5,604 nucleotides of DNA from Chloroflexota bacterium (GTDB lineage Bacteria; Chloroflexota; Anaerolineae; Ardenticatenales; Ardenticatenaceae), in contig DOUV01000331.1 in assembly GCA_003520455.1 (NCBI GenBank), forward strand, positions 1-5,604, read 5' to 3'. The stretch's first letter is position 1; each line of letters starts with the position of its first letter. The position numbers and the translations under genes were made by a program. The notes under the pieces were generated by a model, which was not told where the DNA came from, searched no databases, and saw only the letters and a program-made list of their open reading frames with translations. Of this stretch, positions 1 to 5,350 are shown one piece after another.

Positions 1-50
1 CACGTCCTCGCCGACGCGCACCGCCACGGTCACGTCCTCGCCGACGCGCA
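1..50 (+). repeat. Tandem repeat coding for Thr/Pro linker
   Basis: The 20 bases at 1-20 recur exactly at 31-50, separated by 10 bases, giving a 30-base (10-residue) period. The repeat encodes TSSPTRT twice and lies in frame within the linker of the first gene. Such repeats are typical of flexible extracellular linkers and prone to copy-number change. More copies may lie upstream of the window. Confidence 0.8.
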
Positions 51-469
51 CCCCTCGGATGAGGGCCGGGATGACCTACCTCCCGATGGTTCAAAAGGCC
101 GTTTCCTTCTGCCTCTCGCGCGAGCAGGAGCCCAACGACACGCTCAGCCAGGCGAGCAGTCTTCCGCCATTGTGCCAGGATCGTCTGGTCGCCGGCCGGT
201 TGCCGGCCGGCGATGGCGACGATTACTATTTGATGCTACTCTCAGAAAGTGCCACTTTGGTTGTCGATCTCACCGATATTCCCAGGGAAGTGGACGACGA
301 TTTGTTCGTGTATGACGGGCGTGGGCAGCGACTGGGGGGATCCAATAATGCCGGTCAAGCCTCAGAGCACATTGAACTCTTCCTCCAACCTGGAAGGTAT
401 TTCCTGCGAGTGCATGCCTACAGCGGGCGGAGTGACCAGGAGTACCACCTGCGTTGGCACGTGCGATAA
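2..469 (+). CDS. Secreted protein, C-terminal part with PPC domain (5' end outside window)
   Basis: The frame is open from the window edge, so this is the 3' end of a larger gene; 155 residues are visible. The first 19 residues are a Thr/Ser/Pro/Arg linker made of two copies of a TSSPTRT unit. The first ATG (59) lies just after it and has no good ribosome site, so it is probably not the start. Next come a YLPMVQK motif (visible residues 26-32) and a bacterial pre-peptidase C-terminal (PPC) domain (about 42-155). PPC hallmarks are EPNDT at the start, a GDGDDYY core, a DDDLFVYDGRG strand-turn, and a final PGRYFLRVHAYSG followed by a YHL strand. PPC domains are extracellular beta-sandwiches usually found at the ends of secreted proteases and other surface proteins. 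The catalytic or main domain would lie upstream, outside the window, so the enzyme type is unknown. The stop is TAA at 467-469. Confidence 0.88.
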   Translation, partial: TSSPTRTATVTSSPTRTPRMRAGMTYLPMVQKAVSFCLSREQEPNDTLSQASSLPPLCQDRLVAGRLPAGDGDDYYLMLLSESATLVVDLTDIPREVDDDLFVYDGRGQRLGGSNNAGQASEHIELFLQPGRYFLRVHAYSGRSDQEYHLRWHVR

Positions 470-599
470 TTGGGCGAGGCGTCTCGAGTTGCAGGTAGGT
501 AACGGGGAATAACAGCCCCGACTCCCGGCCCCTCTGTCGGCAGCGGACCACAGCCAACAATTGGTTGGAGAATTAGAGGACGTACCACAAGGAGACCCG
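470..599. other. Spacer between the two secreted-protein genes with short inverted repeats
   Basis: This 130-base gap holds several short dyads. CGGGG (503-507) can pair with CCCCG (516-520) around an 8-base loop. CCGAC (518-522) can instead pair with GTCGG (536-540), and the two overlap. CCAAC (554-558) pairs with GTTGG (564-568). None is followed by a U-run, so none is a clear intrinsic terminator. I cannot tell whether the next gene has its own promoter here or is co-transcribed. Confidence 0.4.
589..594 (+). promoter_or_regulatory. Ribosome binding site AAGGAG deciding the start at 600
   Basis: AAGGAG lies 5 bases before the ATG at 600. It favours this start over an in-frame TTG at 561, which has no such site and sits inside a short dyad (554-568). 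Confidence 0.75.
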
Positions 600-1403
600 A
601 TGAAACCACAGCGCAGAATCGGTCGACGAAGCGTACTGATGGGCGTGAGTTTGTGTCTGGCGTGGGCTATTCTCGCGTGGAGCGGCATTTTCGAGGCGGG
701 GTGGGTCTCAGGTGAGGCGGGTGGGGCAGCGGCCGAGATAATGGTGTGGCCGACCATGCCCTACGAGCCTGAGAGGGCGGTGAGTGGGTCTTGGAGGCGG
801 CCGGCCGCCCGCAGTGGCGCGAGTATCCCCAGTGGGACGGTAGACCTGGTGCTCGACCCAACAACCCTCTCGGTGCAACGAAACCAGGTTTTCCATGTCG
901 TGATCGTGGCGAGAGCTGGCTCGACTGAGGTGGATGGCGCCCAGACCTATCTCAATTTCGATCCCACGAGGTTCCAGGTTGTCGATTCGGGGGGGACGCC
1001 GGTAACGTCGATTGAGAACGGTGACTTCCCGACGCCGGTTCAGAACCAGGTGGATAATGCCCAAGGCAAGATTGACTACGCGGCGGTGACCCTGAGTGAC
1101 GCCCTGACCGGCAATATTCTTGTGGCGAGCTTCTATCTCAAGGTCAAAAGTGATGCGGCGGGCGGGCTCAGCCCGGTGACCTTCAACCGCAGCGGGGTAC
1201 GGGAGAGCCAGGTAACCGGTGGTGGTGGTTCGGTTTTGAACGCTCTGATTGATGGGCAGTACACCATCACGGGAGCCGCAACGGCAACACCCTCGACCAC
1301 GCCGACGCCCACAGCCACGCCGACGAGAACACCGACTGCCACCGCCACGCCCACGGCGAACCCGCCGTCGTCCGTCTACCTCCCGCTGCTCCAAAAGCCA
1401 TGA
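600..1403 (+). CDS. Exported cohesin-like domain protein with Thr/Pro linker and YLPLLQK C-terminus
   Basis: The product is 267 residues, started at the ATG behind a good ribosome site. The N-terminus (MKPQRRIGRRSVLMG) is basic and followed by a hydrophobic stretch (about 11-31), so it is a signal peptide or anchor. GRRSVLM resembles a twin-arginine motif without being a full match. Residues about 80-225 look like a cohesin / carbohydrate-binding type beta-sandwich: VDLVLDPTTLSVQRNQVFHV, then DGAQTYLNFDPTRFQVVD, an alternating strand region (LVASFYLKVK) and a closing DGQYTITG strand. A TPTPTATPTRTPTATATPT linker (about 230-253) follows, and the protein ends in VYLPLLQKP. In cellulosomes cohesins bind dockerins, but isolated cohesin-like domains are common in surface proteins of many bacteria, and no dockerin is visible here. 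The role is probably a structural or binding one outside the cell. The preceding gene carries the same linker-plus-motif module. Confidence 0.82.
   Translation: MKPQRRIGRRSVLMGVSLCLAWAILAWSGIFEAGWVSGEAGGAAAEIMVWPTMPYEPERAVSGSWRRPAARSGASIPSGTVDLVLDPTTLSVQRNQVFHVVIVARAGSTEVDGAQTYLNFDPTRFQVVDSGGTPVTSIENGDFPTPVQNQVDNAQGKIDYAAVTLSDALTGNILVASFYLKVKSDAAGGLSPVTFNRSGVRESQVTGGGGSVLNALIDGQYTITGAATATPSTTPTPTATPTRTPTATATPTANPPSSVYLPLLQKP
1276..1366 (+). repeat. Degenerate tandem repeat coding for Thr/Pro linker
   Basis: The linker-coding DNA is an imperfect repeat. CCACGCCGACG occurs at 1297-1307 and again at 1315-1325, an 18-base (six-residue) period. It encodes TP/TA/TR units joining the cohesin-like domain to the C-terminal motif. 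It produces long spurious open frames on both strands. Confidence 0.65.
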
Positions 1404-1704
1404 GGGGCGATCCAAAACGCGGCCACCCCGCGGGGCAAGCAGCAACCAGCGCCTGGAAGTGGGCGCGCTTGAAGGGGAAGGCTGCGCCGGATCGACGCCG
1501 GGCGACAGGCCTGGCATGATGGATGCTACCTCCAGGCGCACGGCGGCTGTCACCGGGGCGTGGAGGGCGGCTGTGTTTCCTTGCCGGGCGAAACGATTTG
1601 GTGAACCGCTTGATCGAGGGTATATCTACTGTGCTGTGTGCGAGTGCGCTCGCTTGTTGCCGGGCTGTGATGGAGATTAGCCTTTTCATTGGGGATCACT
1701 GGCC

Positions 1705-1734
1705 GCGAGCCGAAACCGGCTGAAGCGGGCTCGC
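1705..1734 (+). repeat. Nested inverted repeat, REP-like
   Basis: GCGAGCC (1705-1711) pairs perfectly with GGCTCGC (1728-1734). A competing hairpin AGCCG (1708-1712) / CGGCT (1717-1721) has a 4-base loop AAAC. The CCGGCTGAAGCGGG core (1716-1729) is a near-palindrome with one mismatch. This layout resembles dispersed extragenic palindromes, but copy number in the genome cannot be judged from one window. Confidence 0.45.
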
Positions 1735-1770
1735 AACGCTGATATCTGGGCGCGAACACCAGCAAGCCAG

Positions 1771-1798
1771 GAGAGGCGCCTTGGCCGGGGCGTCTCTC
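1771..1798 (+). promoter_or_regulatory. 10-bp hairpin, possible attenuator or imperfect terminator
   Basis: GAGAGGCGCC (1771-1780) pairs with GGCGTCTCTC (1789-1798), giving ten pairs including one G-U, with an 8-base loop. The 3' side continues TCTCTCGTT, pyrimidine-rich but not a proper U-run. It could be a weak terminator for upstream transcription or an attenuator in the exporter leader. Confidence 0.4.
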
Positions 1799-1914
1799 GT
1801 TCAGCCAACTTTGGCGCTCAGCCTGGAATTGATTCCGCGCGCCGCGTGCCACCACGACCCGATGATTTTGTGAATCTGCATTACCGCCCTCACCCTTCGT
1901 GAGATGCTCAACCG

Positions 1915-1920
1915 AGGGAG
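1915..1920 (+). promoter_or_regulatory. Ribosome binding site AGGGAG deciding the start at 1926
   Basis: AGGGAG sits 5 bases before ATG 1926. It excludes an in-frame GTG at 1899, which falls inside the CTCAC/GTGAG hairpin (1889-1903) and would add nine unconserved residues. That hairpin ends 11 bases before this site and could affect access to it. Confidence 0.7.
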
Positions 1921-1925
1921 TAACT

Positions 1926-2903
1926 ATGCCTGACGCTTCTGCTCTGGCGATTGATGCCAGGCGTCTGAGCCGCCGCTACACCCTGCGGGATGGCGAGATC
2001 GCCGCTGTGACGGACCTCGATCTCAAAGTCCCGGCGGGAACAATCTATGCCCTTCTGGGGCCGAATGGTGCGGGAAAAACAACCACAATTTCGATGCTGA
2101 CGACGGTGGTGGCACCGAGCAGTGGAACGGCCCTGGTGGCCGGTTACGACATCGAAGATGAGCCGGACATGGTCCGGGCCAACATCGGCGTGACGTTCCA
2201 GGACATCGTGTTGGACGAGGACTTGACCGGCCGCGAGGTGCTCGAGATTCACGCTCGCCTGTACCGCATGCCCACTGATCTGCGCCATCAGCGGATTGAG
2301 AGGCTGGTGGAACTGGCGGAACTGGGCGGGGCGATTGACCGTTGGGTGAAGACCTACAGCGGCGGAATGAAGCGTCGCCTGGAGCTGATTCGGGGCTTGT
2401 TGACCGGGCCGCGCGTGCTCTTTCTGGACGAGCCCACCCAAGGGCTCGACCCACAAAACCGCGTGCGCATCTGGGAGTACTTGCAAACCCTGATGCGGAG
2501 TGGTGTCCTGACCGTTCTGCTGACCACCCACTCCATGGAAGAGGCTGAGGCACTGGCCGATCGCGTCGGCATCATCGATCACGGCCGGCTCGTGGTGGAG
2601 GGAGCGCCTGCGGAGCTGGTTACCGGAATGGGCGCCGACGTGATCACCATCCGCGGACACGGCAGGGCGGATGACCTGGTCGCTGCCCTCCGGCGGCGGC
2701 CCTATGTGCAGTCACTCCTCGTGGGCCGGCCCAACGGCAGCACCGATATTCAGATCGGCGTTGACCAGGGGAACCGCCGCTTGGCCGAGATTGTGACGAT
2801 TGCGAGCCAGGACGGCTTCGCGATCGAGGATCTCTCAATTGCTCGGCCGAGCCTGGGCGATGTCTTCCTCAAGTACACAGGCCGTGCGCTGCGGGACGAA
2901 TAA
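1926..2903 (+). CDS. ABC-2 type exporter ATP-binding protein (DrrA-like)
   Basis: This 325-residue cytoplasmic ATPase powers export through the permease encoded next to it. The nucleotide-binding domain has all key motifs: Walker A GPNGAGKTT (45-53), Q-loop Gln92, signature YSGGMKRR (144-151), Walker B VLFLDEP (164-170) with Glu169 as the likely catalytic base, D-loop GLDP (173-176) and switch His202 in TTHSMEEAE. After about residue 230 comes the C-terminal extension of the DrrA family, ending in the typical PSLGDVFLKYTGRALRDE. Family members export drugs, polyketides, lipids or glycans. The substrate here cannot be deduced, because no biosynthetic gene is adjacent. Length is normal and no motif is missing. 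It forms an operon with the permease gene after an 83-base spacer. A long structured region upstream hints at leader-based control, which is inference. Confidence 0.95.
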   Translation: MPDASALAIDARRLSRRYTLRDGEIAAVTDLDLKVPAGTIYALLGPNGAGKTTTISMLTTVVAPSSGTALVAGYDIEDEPDMVRANIGVTFQDIVLDEDLTGREVLEIHARLYRMPTDLRHQRIERLVELAELGGAIDRWVKTYSGGMKRRLELIRGLLTGPRVLFLDEPTQGLDPQNRVRIWEYLQTLMRSGVLTVLLTTHSMEEAEALADRVGIIDHGRLVVEGAPAELVTGMGADVITIRGHGRADDLVAALRRRPYVQSLLVGRPNGSTDIQIGVDQGNRRLAEIVTIASQDGFAIEDLSIARPSLGDVFLKYTGRALRDE

Positions 2904-2986
2904 GCGGCCACGAGGCCGATTGGCAGGTTCGAGCGACGAAGGATCGCTCGTTGGACCGGAAACGTTCGGTGGAAGGGTGTAGACTG
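2904..2986 (+). promoter_or_regulatory. Intercistronic spacer with three consecutive hairpins
   Basis: Three stem-loops follow one another. CGGCC (2905-2909) pairs with GGCCG (2914-2918). CGAGCGA (2930-2936) pairs with TCGCTCG (2944-2950), a perfect 7-bp stem with a 7-base loop. ACCGGA (2955-2960) pairs with TTCGGT (2965-2970), six pairs with one G-U. The permease ribosome site comes directly after. No U-run follows, so these are not ordinary terminators. They could be RNA-stability or processing elements that set the ATPase-to-permease ratio. Confidence 0.5.
2971..2977 (+). promoter_or_regulatory. Ribosome binding site GGAAGGG deciding the start at 2987
   Basis: GGAAGGG is 9 bases before ATG 2987. 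It supports that start over the in-frame TTG at 2951, which lies at the foot of a hairpin and lacks a site of its own. Confidence 0.6.
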
Positions 2987-3832
2987 ATGATTCGCGAACA
3001 ACACCATGAGTTGGTCCTGTCGCCGCTCCCGGTACCATCCGGCCCAGGCGCTCTCTTCGCCGCGACCGGGACGCTATGGCGCAAGCATATGGCCAAGTTC
3101 TTGCGGAACCGGGAAGAGTTGGGCGGAACGGTTCTGCAACCGATCCTCTGGGTCTTGCTCTTTGGAATTGGAATGGGCCATTTGCTCCGCAGCGGCACGG
3201 TTCCCCTCGCCGAGATCGGCACGAACTACATGGCCTTCATCTTGCCCGGCATCGTGGCCCTCAGCGCGCTTGGGGGGGCCGTGGGCGGCGGGATGACGCT
3301 GCTGGAAGAGCGGTTGAAGGGTACAATGAAGGAGTACCTGGTCGCGCCGATTCCGCGCCTGAGCATACTCTTGGGTAACGAGCTCAGCACGACGACCAAG
3401 GCCCTGTTCCAGGCACTGGTCATCGTCGTGCTCGGAACGCTGGCGGGGGCGCGCCCCACCGGGCAGCCCCTGGCCTGGCTCGGCGCGGCACTACTGGTCG
3501 CTGCCTTCGCCTTCGGGTTCTCGAGCCTGGCGGTGGCTTTCGGCGCGCGCTCGAAGAGTATCATGGGGTATCACGGCCTCATCGCACTCTTCAACCTCCC
3601 GTTGCTCTTCGCCAGCAACGCGCTTTATCCCCTGGGCGTTCTGCCCGGCTGGCTGCGGGTGGTGGTTCTGCTCAATCCAACGACCTACGCAGTGGACGGG
3701 CTGCGCCGCCTGCTCTACCGGGCCCCGGCGGTGCTGCCGCTCGGGTTGGTCTTTGCTGTCACCGGCGGCTTCGCGCTGCTGTGTGTCTGGCTCGCCCTGG
3801 CTTCGTTCCAGGGCAGTCTCAAACAGGTCTGA
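2987..3832 (+). CDS. ABC-2 type exporter permease (DrrB-like)
   Basis: This 281-residue inner-membrane protein forms the translocation path of the exporter energised by the preceding ATPase. A soluble N-terminal part of about 45 residues contains WRKHMAKFLRNREELGG, the amphipathic helix usual before the first membrane segment. Six hydrophobic segments follow at roughly 47-65, 82-104, 136-154, 162-186, 195-218 and 248-272. The loop EERLKGTMKEYLVAPIPR (about 108-124) matches the family's conserved cytoplasmic loop that contacts the ATPase. LNPTTYAVDGLRRLL (about 229-243) is the family's C-terminal signature before the last segment. Length is typical. The gene is the second of the operon and is followed 18 bases after its stop by a strong intrinsic terminator. 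Substrate is unknown. Confidence 0.93.
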   Translation: MIREQHHELVLSPLPVPSGPGALFAATGTLWRKHMAKFLRNREELGGTVLQPILWVLLFGIGMGHLLRSGTVPLAEIGTNYMAFILPGIVALSALGGAVGGGMTLLEERLKGTMKEYLVAPIPRLSILLGNELSTTTKALFQALVIVVLGTLAGARPTGQPLAWLGAALLVAAFAFGFSSLAVAFGARSKSIMGYHGLIALFNLPLLFASNALYPLGVLPGWLRVVVLLNPTTYAVDGLRRLLYRAPAVLPLGLVFAVTGGFALLCVWLALASFQGSLKQV

Positions 3833-3850
3833 ATGTTCGACCGGGTTCGA

Positions 3851-3880
3851 ACGCCGCTCTTCGAGGCGGCGTTTTTGTTT
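3851..3880 (+). terminator. Intrinsic terminator of the exporter operon
   Basis: ACGCCGC (3851-3857) pairs perfectly with GCGGCGT (3866-3872) around an 8-base loop containing TTCG. The stem is followed by the T-rich tract TTTTTGTTT. It begins 18 bases after the permease stop codon. This is the clearest intrinsic terminator in the window. Confidence 0.9.
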
Positions 3881-3951
3881 GACTCGTGGCCGGTAGTCGT
3901 GGGCCTGATCTACTACGGGAGCCGTGACTGTGCGACTGCCCGAGCAGGCCG

Positions 3952-3984
3952 GTGATTGTGCTCCCCGCGCGGGAGCACGATCAC
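3952..3984. repeat. Strong 14-bp inverted repeat without U-run
   Basis: Bases 3952-3965 pair with 3971-3984 (14 pairs, one G-U on the plus strand) around a 5-base CGCGC loop. No U-run follows on either strand, so it is unlikely to be a normal intrinsic terminator. It may be a structured RNA, an extragenic palindrome or a protein-binding dyad. Confidence 0.7.
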
Positions 3985-4238
3985 TGTTCCATTCGACTGG
4001 TTGTCGCACGAGTAGAATGCTGATCGCGCAGATACCTGCGGACAAAAAGCCTCAAGATCAGCGTCAATCAGCGGCATCAGCTTGCCGGCCTGGGAGTTTT
4101 CTCTTGCGCTCACATTGGAGTCGCGTAGGCGGATCAGGTGCGACGCACATTTCGAAGCGCGGCGCACCTCCCCCCCGGCCCCAGCGCCGGGTATTCCAAT
4201 AAGAGCGTTCTCTTTCACCTTGCGAACGGCAGGGACCT

Positions 4239-4244
4239 GGAGAG
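4239..4244 (+). promoter_or_regulatory. Ribosome binding site GGAGAG deciding the start at 4252
   Basis: GGAGAG is 7 bases before ATG 4252. The frame stays open upstream to about 4138, but that extension is Pro/Arg-rich, unlike the family, and lies in hairpin-forming DNA, so the shorter start is chosen. Confidence 0.7.
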
Positions 4245-4251
4245 ATGCGGG

Positions 4252-5253
4252 ATGGGCTGGTTGGACCTGCTGAAGGAAGCCTGGCGCGAGTACAACGAGG
4301 ATAAAGCGCAACGGCTGGGGGCGGCGCTGGCCTACTATGCCTTTTTCTCGCTGTTTCCGCTCATCTTGTTGCTGATTGCCCTGGTCGGCTATGCACTTGC
4401 CCTAGGCTGGCCCGCGGCGCGTGATGCGCAAACCTACGTCCTGAATACTGTGGAGCGCACGATTCCGGCGATTGGCGGCACGCTCCGTGATCGTATTCAG
4501 GCCGTGGTGGCGGCGCGCGGCGCTTTGACCACCGTGGGTATTGTGACGTTGCTCTGGTCGGCCTCGAATATCTTCGCCCAGTTGAACGAAGCCTTTGATA
4601 TTATCTTCGATGTCGAGCCGCAGAACCACGGTTTTTTTGCCGGCCTGAAGAGCAGGCTCCTTGACCGGGCGCTCTCGGTCGCGATGGTGCTGGGGGTTGT
4701 TCTCTTATTGCTCGCCGCGTTAGTGCTCACGGCAGTGCTCAACGCGCTGGCAACCTACACTGAGGCCCTGCCGGGGAGTGAGTTGTTCTGGACGCTCGTC
4801 AACTTTGGGGTCTCCTTTGCGTTGACCGCCGGTATCTTCGCGGTCCTCTTCAAAGTGCTCCCGGCGCGATACGTCAGATGGCGCGCCGCCCTGGCGGGTG
4901 GTGTGGTGACGGCGCTGGGCTGGGAAATCGGCGAGCAGGTGCTGGCTTTGTACCTGGCCCGCAGCAACTGGACCGAAGCGTATGGGATCGTCGGGAGCGT
5001 GATGGCGCTCTTGATCTGGATCTACTACACCAGCCAGATCCTCTTCCTGAGCGGCGAGTTGACCTCGGCCTACAACCGGCGGTTGATCCGGGCGGCCGCC
5101 GCTACTCCAGCCGCGCCGGCGGGGCCTCCGGCGACGCCGGAAACGCTGCCGTCACCGCCCTCCTTCTTCTTCGGCCTGCTGACGGGTGTGGTTCTGACCG
5201 TTAGTGGGATCGTGGCGGGAATCCGCCGCCTGATCCGGCGCCTCGGGCGGTAA
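4252..5253 (+). CDS. YihY/BrkB-family integral membrane protein
   Basis: The product is 333 residues. The N-terminus (DLLKEAWREYNEDKAQRLGAALAYYAFFSLFPLILLLIAL) has the conserved family pattern: an amphipathic helix, then A-x-LAYY-x-x-FSLFPL entering the first membrane segment (about 26-50). Further segments lie at roughly 92-110, 142-165, 183-203, 213-233 and 246-270. The last two contain family features such as the W-E-x-G-E-Q region (224-229) and IYYTSQILFLSGELTSAY (257-274). The family is widespread and its biochemical role is not settled; older names (ribonuclease BN, virulence factor BrkB) are not reliable functions. Unusual here is the C-terminus: an Ala/Pro-rich linker (281-303), a seventh hydrophobic segment (about 304-323) and a basic tail IRRLIRRLGR. 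The gene seems monocistronic, between the exporter terminator and the convergent valS. Confidence 0.92.
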   Translation: MGWLDLLKEAWREYNEDKAQRLGAALAYYAFFSLFPLILLLIALVGYALALGWPAARDAQTYVLNTVERTIPAIGGTLRDRIQAVVAARGALTTVGIVTLLWSASNIFAQLNEAFDIIFDVEPQNHGFFAGLKSRLLDRALSVAMVLGVVLLLLAALVLTAVLNALATYTEALPGSELFWTLVNFGVSFALTAGIFAVLFKVLPARYVRWRAALAGGVVTALGWEIGEQVLALYLARSNWTEAYGIVGSVMALLIWIYYTSQILFLSGELTSAYNRRLIRAAAATPAAPAGPPATPETLPSPPSFFFGLLTGVVLTVSGIVAGIRRLIRRLGR

Positions 5254-5285
5254 CAGTGCGCGCGTAGTAGTGGTGGGGGCTGAAT

Positions 5286-5330
5286 GAAAACAGCCCAGTG
5301 GCACACAAACAGCTTCCCTGGGCTGTCTTC
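5286..5330 (-). terminator. Terminator of valS, possibly bidirectional
   Basis: ACAGCCCAG (5290-5298) pairs perfectly with CTGGGCTGT (5318-5326) around a 19-base loop. After one mismatch, three further pairs extend it to 5286-5330. Read on the minus strand the stem ends in CTGTTTTCATT, a U-rich tail, 19 bases beyond the valS stop. On the plus strand the tail is CTTCGTT, weaker, but it may still help end transcription of the BrkB-family gene. Confidence 0.65.
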
Positions 5331-5335
5331 GTTCG

Positions 5336-5350
5336 GACTCGATCGGAGTC
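5336..5350. repeat. Small inverted repeat overlapping the valS stop codon
   Basis: GACTC (5336-5340) pairs with GAGTC (5346-5350) around GATCG. It overlaps the end of the valS stop codon (5349-5351) and lies next to the terminator. It may be incidental. Confidence 0.35.

Larger units (their letters stand above)
1404..1925. other. Non-coding region rich in inverted repeats; probable leader of the exporter operon
   Basis: No convincing gene is present: the open frames here lack ribosome sites and recognisable protein sequence. What can be seen is a series of dyads. There is a 10-base palindrome CCCCGCGGGG (1426-1435), a hairpin GCGAG/CTCGC (1640-1653), a nested hairpin region (1705-1734) and a 10-bp hairpin (1771-1798). 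Further on are a GGAAT/ATTCC dyad (1825-1836) and a CTCAC/GTGAG hairpin (1889-1903) just before the ribosome site. A weak promoter-like pair, TTGGTG (1598-1603) and TATATC (1621-1626) with a 17-base spacer, would give a leader of about 290 bases. This is a guess. No clear terminator for the preceding gene is seen near 1404. Confidence 0.5.
3881..4251. other. Non-coding region between exporter operon and BrkB-family gene
   Basis: No gene is convincing in these 371 bases. Open frames on both strands have no ribosome site and no recognisable domain. The left half holds a compact set of dyads (3930-4009), with a 14-bp hairpin at 3952-3984. The right half has a C-run with a hairpin CCCGGC (4174-4179) / GCCGGG (4186-4191). 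A promoter for the downstream gene is expected here because of the terminator to the left, but I cannot point to a convincing one. Confidence 0.5.

Noticed and set aside
1598..1626. Promoter-like pair TTGGTG and TATATC with 17-base spacing
   Set aside because: It matches the usual consensus only at 3 of 6 and 4 of 6 positions, which is too weak to list as a feature. It is mentioned only as a possibility in the leader.
1523..1723. Plus-strand open frame in the spacer before the exporter
   Set aside because: There is no ribosome site, no recognisable domain, and it runs through the inverted repeats. It is most likely chance in high-G+C DNA.
1550..1855. Minus-strand open frame in the same spacer
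   Set aside because: It has no recognisable protein features, no suitable start site, and overlaps the structured repeats.
1841..1860. GTGCCACCACG, loosely like part of a T-box sequence
   Set aside because: The conserved T-box core and an antiterminator/terminator pair are missing, and the downstream gene is an exporter ATPase, not an amino-acid gene.
3930..4009. tRNA-like outline: a 7-bp outer stem enclosing about 80 bases with a TTCGAC loop near the 3' side
   Set aside because: The putative T-arm has only three pairs, the central hairpin is 14 bp instead of an anticodon arm, the D-arm is wrong and no CCA-like end fits. It is not a tRNA.
3924..4202. Plus-strand open frame between the exporter and the BrkB-family gene
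   Set aside because: It has a Pro/Arg-rich composition, no ribosome site and no family resemblance. It looks like a chance frame.
4138..4251. In-frame N-terminal extension of the BrkB-family protein
   Set aside because: The 38 extra residues are Pro/Arg-rich and do not resemble the family, while the ATG at 4252 has a good ribosome site and gives the family's normal N-terminus.
3913..4311. Minus-strand open frame over the spacer and the start of the BrkB-family gene
   Set aside because: It overlaps the 5' end of a well-supported gene, has no recognisable domain, and includes the 14-bp hairpin.
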